Shown: piece after piece, positions 41,960 to 46,922 of the stretch
Position numbering within the stretch: the first letter of the stretch is position 1
Layout: the number at the start of each line of letters is the position of its first letter
DNA from: Lentimicrobium sp.
GTDB taxonomy: Bacteria > Bacteroidota > Bacteroidia > Bacteroidales > Lentimicrobiaceae
DNA length: 46,922 bases
NCBI GenBank assembly: GCA_024709105.1
Contig: JANJXJ010000220.1
Location: forward strand, 1 to 46,922
Direction: 5' to 3'
Notes under the pieces: generated by a model
What the model was told of the DNA's origin: nothing
The model's input: only the letters and a program-made list of their open reading frames with translations
The model's database searches: none
Translations under genes and position numbers: made by a program

Positions 41960-42484
41960 ATGGAAATTCTTCGCGATCTGATTTTGGTTCTTGTTCCGGC
42001 TCTTTTGGTGGGTGCAGTGGTGTATTATCTTATTAACGTATTCAGAAAGAGAGAGATGGAACAAAATGAGCAGATTCATAAAGCTGAGAAACTTCGTTTG
42101 GTTACCCCGATTCGCCTTCAGGCATATGAAAGAATGATACTGCTTCTTGAACGCATTGCTCCATCTCAGCTAATTATGAGAAATGTAGCTCCCGGTCAAT
42201 CAGCTGCAGAATTGCAGAATATTCTGGTCGCCAACATCAGGCAGGAGTTTGAGCACAACCTTTCTCAGCAGGTTTACATTTCGTCAAATGCATGGGAACT
42301 TATAAAGAATGCCCGTGAAGCCGTGGTGTCAGGAATAAACTCAGCTGCTGAATCATTAAATAGCGATGCCTCTGCCACCGACCTTGCACAGTTGATCTTT
42401 GAGCACGAAATTACCAGTCAGGGATCTACTTTGTACAAAGCCATTGAGTTTTTAAAGAAGGAAGTGAGAGAGAATTTCTTTTAA
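41960..42484 (+). CDS. Conserved Bacteroidota membrane-anchored protein of unknown function
   Basis: The 174-residue protein has one N-terminal transmembrane helix (about residues 6-28; LILVLVPALLVGAVVYYLIN), then a charged helical region (REMEQNEQIHKAEKLR). A soluble helical domain follows, with TPIRLQAYERMILLLERI, RQEFEHNLSQQVYIS and LIFEHEITSQGS. No catalytic motif is visible. I recall small proteins of this kind across Bacteroidota (DUF7935-like), but have no function for them. It is a single gene ended by a terminator. GACCTTTG at 41926-41933 is a near-match promoter element. Confidence 0.8.
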   Translation: MEILRDLILVLVPALLVGAVVYYLINVFRKREMEQNEQIHKAEKLRLVTPIRLQAYERMILLLERIAPSQLIMRNVAPGQSAAELQNILVANIRQEFEHNLSQQVYISSNAWELIKNAREAVVSGINSAAESLNSDASATDLAQLIFEHEITSQGSTLYKAIEFLKKEVRENFF

Positions 42485-42491
42485 CGGAAAT

Positions 42492-42513
42492 ACTGAAAAT
42501 TTCAGTTTTTTTT
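42492..42513 (+). terminator. Intrinsic terminator after the small membrane protein gene
   Basis: ACTGA (42492-42496) pairs with TCAGT (42502-42506) with a short A/T loop extension, followed by seven T. It lies 8 bases after the stop. Confidence 0.65.
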
Positions 42514-42682
42514 AAACCTCATCACCCTGGTTTATGCTGAATCATACAACCATGCTTTTTATTGGTATAGGCTTTGTTGAATACCAGTGCCATTCTTAAG
42601 CTCAGGAATATTGCTAAGACTATCCTGTGGCCAAAAGGTCGGTTAAATAAATATTGATGATTTTTTGTACTCTGCCCTCGAT

Positions 42683-44209
42683 TTAATTGACCACAATTTT
42701 CCCTGATTTAATTCCTTGTCTGGTTAAAGCCAAAATTATATAAATCCCCTGAGAAAAGTTGTCAGCTCTCAGGGAGAAGATATCGCTATCAGGATATGCA
42801 ATGTTGAGTCTTCTGCCATTTACGTCAAATATGCTCAACTCTGTAATTTTTTCAGTTGATGAAACAGTAATGTTTCCATGATGTTGTTTTATACTAAGCT
42901 GATTTTCTTCAGGTACTTGTATGTCGGGCGTTGATAACGATTGTACCTGAATAAGATTCGGGTAATAGGTGGTTAAATATTGATTTTGAGAGTTTCGTAC
43001 TGTTAAAATTACTGTGTACAAACCTGGAGTAGTGTAATAATGATCCGGATTTTGAAGTACAGAACTGTTGCCATCACCAAAATCCCATGCTCGTGATATA
43101 ATCGCATTGACCCCTTTGGAATTATGGTTGTTATTGCCGGGCGTAGTATTATTGGTTAATGAGGCAGTTACTGGTGTCAACTGAATATTATGTTCTATAA
43201 ATCCTGAAGGAGGTAATGAAACGTTTTGGCTCACATAAGCTTCATAACCTTCTTTTACACATGATATCTGAGCCGGGTTGTCAACGGAAATGTCGGAAAA
43301 TGAAACTTTTAACGGAGTGTAGCCCCAGGTGGGCTCGGCCTGAATTGAAGAGGTAATCAGCATTGATGGAGCAACTGACAAAAAGTAGTTTCCGTTTGAA
43401 TCGGTTGTATCAGAGCGTCCCGAAACCGAAACTACCGCTCCTTCAACAGGTAATCCGGTTGAGGCATCTGATACCAGACCGCTAACTAAATATGTGTCAG
43501 GCAGTGTAGTGGAAAAATCAAAATCATCAAGCATGAATAAAAATGAATTTTCCGAAACGCAGTTTATTGCAATATAAATGGTTTGTCCATTAAATGCGCT
43601 CAGATTAAACTCCATGAGTTTCCATTGGTCAGCGGGAGCAGTAAGATAGTTTGGCCCCGAGATGATTTCAAAGTTCTGCGGGTCAGGGGTTGTTGTGGAA
43701 ATGCCTACTCTGAATCTTTCCAGGCCGAATTGCGAAGAGTATGATTTAACGTAAAAACTCACTTTTGAATTTTGCCCTGCTTCCATAGCAGGTGAAATGA
43801 GCCAATCGTTGTTAGCTCCGTTGGTGGAAGCAAAGCAGGCTGCAAAACTTCTGCCCGATTTGGGTTGGATTGCCGGACTATTTATCGGAGGTATGGTTTC
43901 AGATGGCGAGAAAACAATGAAACCCATCGGTGAGTACTGAAAAGGAAATGATACATTTCCAATGCCCCACGTAGTGCTTTCGTCGCCATCTATATTTGTC
44001 CAGGGAGATAAATTGGTGGCAAAGCTTGTGTAGCTGTCAAAATCTTCGTGGAAACCTGCACTATAAAGTGAATTTGTATTTTGAGAAGCATCAGGAGTTA
44101 CATGGTGCCCGGGTAGTGATGAAAAAATATTATCATAATACGAATACTGGGCAGGCAAAATGTTGCCTGTTAAAATCATAAATAATAGGAAAGCCAGTTT
44201 CTTTTTCAA
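42683..44209 (-). CDS. T9SS-secreted adhesin-like protein: choice-of-anchor, carboxypeptidase-regulatory and PKD domains
   Basis: Starting at TTG 44209 the protein has 508 residues. It opens with a signal peptide (KKKLAFLLFMILTGNILPAQ). Next is a cleaved-adhesin/choice-of-anchor J domain (about residues 40-235; FDSYTSFATNLSPWTNIDGD, NDWLISPAM, FLFMLDDFDFS). A carboxypeptidase-regulatory-like domain (about 240-290; GLVSDASTGLPVEGAVVSV) and a PKD domain (about 365-410; RAWDFGDGNSSVLQNPDHYY) follow, then a type A T9SS sorting domain to the end (ELSIFDVNGRRLN, FSQGIYIILA, GKIVVN). A longer frame opens at 44359 but would run through the upstream gene's terminator and before the predicted promoter, so it is rejected. 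Confidence 0.85.
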   Translation of the reverse strand: MKKKLAFLLFMILTGNILPAQYSYYDNIFSSLPGHHVTPDASQNTNSLYSAGFHEDFDSYTSFATNLSPWTNIDGDESTTWGIGNVSFPFQYSPMGFIVFSPSETIPPINSPAIQPKSGRSFAACFASTNGANNDWLISPAMEAGQNSKVSFYVKSYSSQFGLERFRVGISTTTPDPQNFEIISGPNYLTAPADQWKLMEFNLSAFNGQTIYIAINCVSENSFLFMLDDFDFSTTLPDTYLVSGLVSDASTGLPVEGAVVSVSGRSDTTDSNGNYFLSVAPSMLITSSIQAEPTWGYTPLKVSFSDISVDNPAQISCVKEGYEAYVSQNVSLPPSGFIEHNIQLTPVTASLTNNTTPGNNNHNSKGVNAIISRAWDFGDGNSSVLQNPDHYYTTPGLYTVILTVRNSQNQYLTTYYPNLIQVQSLSTPDIQVPEENQLSIKQHHGNITVSSTEKITELSIFDVNGRRLNIAYPDSDIFSLRADNFSQGIYIILALTRQGIKSGKIVVN

Positions 44210-44226
44210 TGGTGAAAATTTATAGC

Positions 44227-44234
44227 CAAACTTA
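44227..44234 (-). promoter_or_regulatory. -7 promoter element of the adhesin-like gene
   Basis: The minus strand reads TAAGTTTG, an exact TAnnTTTG. Transcription would start near 44220, about 11 bases before TTG 44209. This supports the short start. Confidence 0.5.
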
Positions 44235-44280
44235 CAAATTATTTGCGATCCAGTGGATGTAAAACGCAATAGGGTATTAA

Positions 44281-44320
44281 TAAAAAATGAAGATGGGGCT
44301 ACCCAAAGCGGATAGCCCCA
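44281..44320 (-). terminator. Terminator of the DUF4397 repeat gene
   Basis: On the minus strand TGGGGCTA and TAGCCCCA form an 8-base stem with an 11-base loop, followed by TCTTCATTTTTTA. It lies 29 bases past the stop of the repeat protein gene. Confidence 0.8.
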
Positions 44321-44348
44321 AACAAGTTGGCCAATCTTAACTAAACCA

Positions 44349-46922
44349 TTAATTGACAACCTGTATCTTCATGGTGGCAATGGTATTTCCGGCGTTCATT
44401 TTTACGAGATAGAAACCGGCAGGAAGGGTGGCAGTGTTTATAGTTTTCAGGTGTGATCCCGAATTAAGAGTACCCAGACTTTCGCTCATTACCATGCGTC
44501 CGCTGGTGTTGTAGATTTCAAAACCTGTTTCAGCGCTGTTTTTAAGCTCAAAAGCAAGGTTTATCATTTGTGAGGCAGGATTTGGAAATGCAGACATGCT
44601 TTGAGCAAATTCCCTGTCTTCAAATCCTGTGGTATTTCCAAGTGGTACAAGCGCTCCCCCCGAAGCCAATACCGCAAATAGCCCGAATGCTGCACCGTTA
44701 CTATTGTCCGAAGGATTGAGGAACCCCGAAGCGATAACGCTGATGGCTTGTCCCTGAAGGTTTAATGCTGCCAAAGGTGCATTAAACACTGCAACGGACA
44801 CAGTGCCGGTTTCGTCTCTGATTTCCAGCTGATAATTGGCAGTAGGCAATTCGAGATAGCCATCGAAATTACCATAAGCCAGATTGTCAACAATAGTTCC
44901 GGCTCCGGCATAAATTTCAAGTACATCAACTACAGGAGCATCGGTTGAGCCGTGAAATACAAGTACGTCAGTATTTGAAGCAGATGTTGCCTCTTCGCGT
45001 GCATTGGCATATACATAGATGTCGAATGGTTGTACCGGTGAATATCCCGAACCACTTACAATTCCATTGGCAACCAGGATGTATGTGCCGTTTTCTTCGA
45101 GATTGTATGTGAATCTCGCCAGGGCATTGGTAGTATCTGTTGAATTTGCAGGTTGAATTACAACATCAAAATCAACACCTGCAGGAGCATCAATAAAGGG
45201 AGAGGCTGTGCGGAAAGCAAAGTCATCCAGCAACAATTGATTGTTAAGCCAAACATCTACCTCTGCAGCTGCGGCGTCGGCCGAATTGTGAATCACCTGA
45301 ACTCTGGCAGTGGGCGCAACATAAACCGGAAGTGGAATGAGTTCTCCACCTGAAGCAAGGGCAACATACAAACCGAATGCAGGCCCGTTGTTATTGGCCG
45401 ATGGGTTGAGGAATCCGCTTGCAATAACAGAGATTGCCTGTCCGCCAAGGCTTAAAGAAGCCAAAGGAGCTATGTAGGTAGCTACGGTTACTGATCCGGT
45501 TTCATCACGCACCTCGAGAATGTAGTCAAGTGTTTGAAGTTCAAGGTATCCGGCGAAGTTACCGTAAGCCAGATTGTCAATGATGGTTCCGGCGCCAACG
45601 TTGGTTTCAACTATATCAACGGTAGGTGCATCGGTTGCTCCGTGGAAGGCAACTACATCGGTATTTAATGCATTGGTTGAAACTTCGCGCGCACTTCCCA
45701 GCGGATAGAGATTAAATGGAGTAGCAGGATTATATCCGGTAGGAACCACAATTCCGTTGGCAACCAGAATATATTTTTCACCTCCGGCAAGATTGTAAGT
45801 GAACCTCGCCAATGCATTGGTAGTATCGGTTGAGTTTGCTGGCTGAATTACAACGTCAAAGTCAACGCCTGCTGGAGCATCTATAAACGGAGTAGCAGTG
45901 CGGAAAGCAAAGTCGTTGATAAGCAGGGTTTCGTTCAGCCATACATCAACAGTCTCAGCGGCGGCATCAGCAGCATTGTGAATCACCTGAAGTCTGGCAG
46001 TTGATATCGGAGCCGCCGGCAATTCAACCAAAGCACCACCTGAAGGCAAAGCAACAAATATACCAAAAGCAGGGCCATCATTATTTGTTGCAGGGTTTAG
46101 GAATCCAGAAGCTACTGCAACTGCAGCTGCTCCATCTAATCCTAATGTTGCAACAGGAGCAAGATATTCTGCAACAACATTGCTGCCGCTTTCATCGCGG
46201 ATCTGAATACGATAATCGGCTGTTGGCAGCTCAAGATATCCGGCAAACTCTCCATAGGAAATATTGTCAACCAAAGTACCCGCGCCAGCACCAACTTCAA
46301 CAATATCAACAGTTGGAGCATCGGTTGATCCATGGAATACCAGCAGATCGGTATTGTCTGAGGATGTGGCTGCTTCACGGCCCAATGCATTAACATAAAT
46401 GTCAAACGGAGTAGCAGGGTTGTATCCTGTAGGAACAACTATTCCATTGGCAACCAGTACATAAGTTTCGCCATCCATCAGGTTATAGGTGAATCTCGCC
46501 AGAGCATTGGTAGTATCGGTAGAGTTGGCGGGTTGAATTACAACATCAAAATCAACACCTGCAGGAGCATCAATAAAAGGAGAGGCTGTTCGGAAGGCGA
46601 AGTTGTCTATCAATAGCTGATCGTTTAACCAAACATCAACTTCGGCAGCAGCTGCATCGGCTGAGTTGTGGATAACCTGAACACGGGCAGTGGGGGTATA
46701 TACCGGAAGTTCAACAAGCGAGTCACCTGTAGGAAGTGCAACAAATAATCCGAAAGCAGGGCCATCGTTGTTGGCAGAAGGATTGAGGAATCCGGAAGCC
46801 ACTACGGTCATTGCAGCGCCATTGAGTCCGAGGGTTTCAAGCGGAGCCTGATACATGGCAACAGTAACGGTGCCGGTTTCATCGCGTACGGCAAGTACGT
46901 AGTCATCAGTGGGGAGTTCAAG
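44349..46922 (-). CDS. DUF4397-repeat surface protein with type A T9SS sorting domain (5' end missing)
   Basis: The frame is open to the right edge; codons continue upstream of the first internal ATG (46856) with repeat sequence, so the gene starts outside the window. The visible 857 residues hold the end of one DUF4397 repeat, three further repeats of about 230 residues, and a C-terminal sorting domain (SAFPNPASQMINLAF, FEIYNTSGRMVM, LPAGFYLVKM, MKIQVVN). Each repeat has (A)RVQVIHNSADAAAAEVDVW, FRTASPFIDAPAGVDFDVVI and VFHGSTDAP. DUF4397 is a beta-rich extracellular domain of unknown role. The protein is probably exported by T9SS and anchored at or released from the cell surface. Confidence 0.9.
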   Translation of the reverse strand, partial: LELPTDDYVLAVRDETGTVTVAMYQAPLETLGLNGAAMTVVASGFLNPSANNDGPAFGLFVALPTGDSLVELPVYTPTARVQVIHNSADAAAAEVDVWLNDQLLIDNFAFRTASPFIDAPAGVDFDVVIQPANSTDTTNALARFTYNLMDGETYVLVANGIVVPTGYNPATPFDIYVNALGREAATSSDNTDLLVFHGSTDAPTVDIVEVGAGAGTLVDNISYGEFAGYLELPTADYRIQIRDESGSNVVAEYLAPVATLGLDGAAAVAVASGFLNPATNNDGPAFGIFVALPSGGALVELPAAPISTARLQVIHNAADAAAETVDVWLNETLLINDFAFRTATPFIDAPAGVDFDVVIQPANSTDTTNALARFTYNLAGGEKYILVANGIVVPTGYNPATPFNLYPLGSAREVSTNALNTDVVAFHGATDAPTVDIVETNVGAGTIIDNLAYGNFAGYLELQTLDYILEVRDETGSVTVATYIAPLASLSLGGQAISVIASGFLNPSANNNGPAFGLYVALASGGELIPLPVYVAPTARVQVIHNSADAAAAEVDVWLNNQLLLDDFAFRTASPFIDAPAGVDFDVVIQPANSTDTTNALARFTYNLEENGTYILVANGIVSGSGYSPVQPFDIYVYANAREEATSASNTDVLVFHGSTDAPVVDVLEIYAGAGTIVDNLAYGNFDGYLELPTANYQLEIRDETGTVSVAVFNAPLAALNLQGQAISVIASGFLNPSDNSNGAAFGLFAVLASGGALVPLGNTTGFEDREFAQSMSAFPNPASQMINLAFELKNSAETGFEIYNTSGRMVMSESLGTLNSGSHLKTINTATLPAGFYLVKMNAGNTIATMKIQVVN
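44640..46922 (-). repeat. Tandem 690-bp coding repeats (DUF4397)
   Basis: Units run 45999-46688, 45309-45998 and 44640-45308, with a partial unit at 46689-46922. The first two have exactly 230 codons between equivalent points; the last is shortened where it joins the sorting domain. A stretch of about 35 residues from PFIDAPAG to NALARFTYNL is identical in all three full copies, which suggests recent duplication or gene conversion. Confidence 0.9.

Noticed and set aside
44210-44359. Fifty-residue extension of the adhesin-like protein
   Set aside because: It would cross the upstream gene's terminator and precede the predicted promoter; the signal peptide begins at the TTG at 44209.
44640-46922. 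Regularly repeated sequence as a possible CRISPR array
   Set aside because: The repeat unit is 690 bases long, in frame and coding; there are no short repeats with unique spacers.

Overview
The window looks like chromosomal DNA of an anaerobic or facultatively fermentative member of the Bacteroidota, most likely Bacteroidales-like. The evidence is type IX secretion cargo (type A and type B sorting domains, plus a DUF5103-like plug protein), many promoters with the Bacteroidota -7 element TAnnTTTG, scarce Shine-Dalgarno sequences, a complete Na+-NQR operon, and an [FeFe]-hydrogenase locus. I saw no rRNA, tRNA, CRISPR array, insertion sequence or prophage gene.

Layout. 1-168 is the 3' end of a UDP-GlcNAc 2-epimerase-like gene. 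484-1608 is rpsF-rpsR-rplI, followed by a TrmH-family RNA methyltransferase. 2533-9833 is the Na+-NQR block: a four-Cys NqrM-like protein (+), then apbE and nqrFEDCBA (-). 10073-13420 holds the T9SS plug protein and dnaX; dnaX carries a C10 slippery tract. 13469-17902 holds an AspT-type transporter and clpB (-). 18100-20651 holds inorganic pyrophosphatase, a CoA-binding protein and a cohesin/PKD type B T9SS protein.

20673-36540 is the centre of interest, an [FeFe]-hydrogenase island. On the minus strand a probable nine-gene transcription unit runs hydC-hydB-hydA, a sensory hydrogenase fused to a histidine kinase, a response regulator, a receiver-histidine kinase, rex, ribF and an MBL-fold hydrolase. 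The maturase gene hydG and two tandem TM1266-type regulators follow. On the plus strand, diverging from hydC, are a thioredoxin-like [2Fe-2S] protein, a second sensory hydrogenase with a PAS domain, and a SpoIIE-type PP2C phosphatase. Two abutting Rex-box-like palindromes lie in the divergent spacer. I read this as a hydrogen-evolving, probably electron-bifurcating NADH/ferredoxin hydrogenase controlled by NADH/NAD+ (Rex) and by two putative H2/redox sensors with different outputs, kinase and phosphatase. HydA has Asp where the proton-transfer Cys normally sits.

36592-42484 contains OsmC, a WbpA/WbpB-like sugar nucleotide pair, a PiT-family transporter, a class I aminotransferase and a conserved small membrane protein. 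42683-46922 encodes two T9SS-secreted proteins: a choice-of-anchor/carboxypeptidase-regulatory/PKD protein, and a protein made of near-identical 230-residue DUF4397 repeats that runs off the right edge.

Functional links: ApbE and the NqrM-like protein probably mature NQR. RibF may supply flavin for HydB and NQR. HydG builds the H-cluster, but hydE and hydF are not in the window. Promoter calls are pattern matches by eye, and all family names come from motif recognition, not searches.
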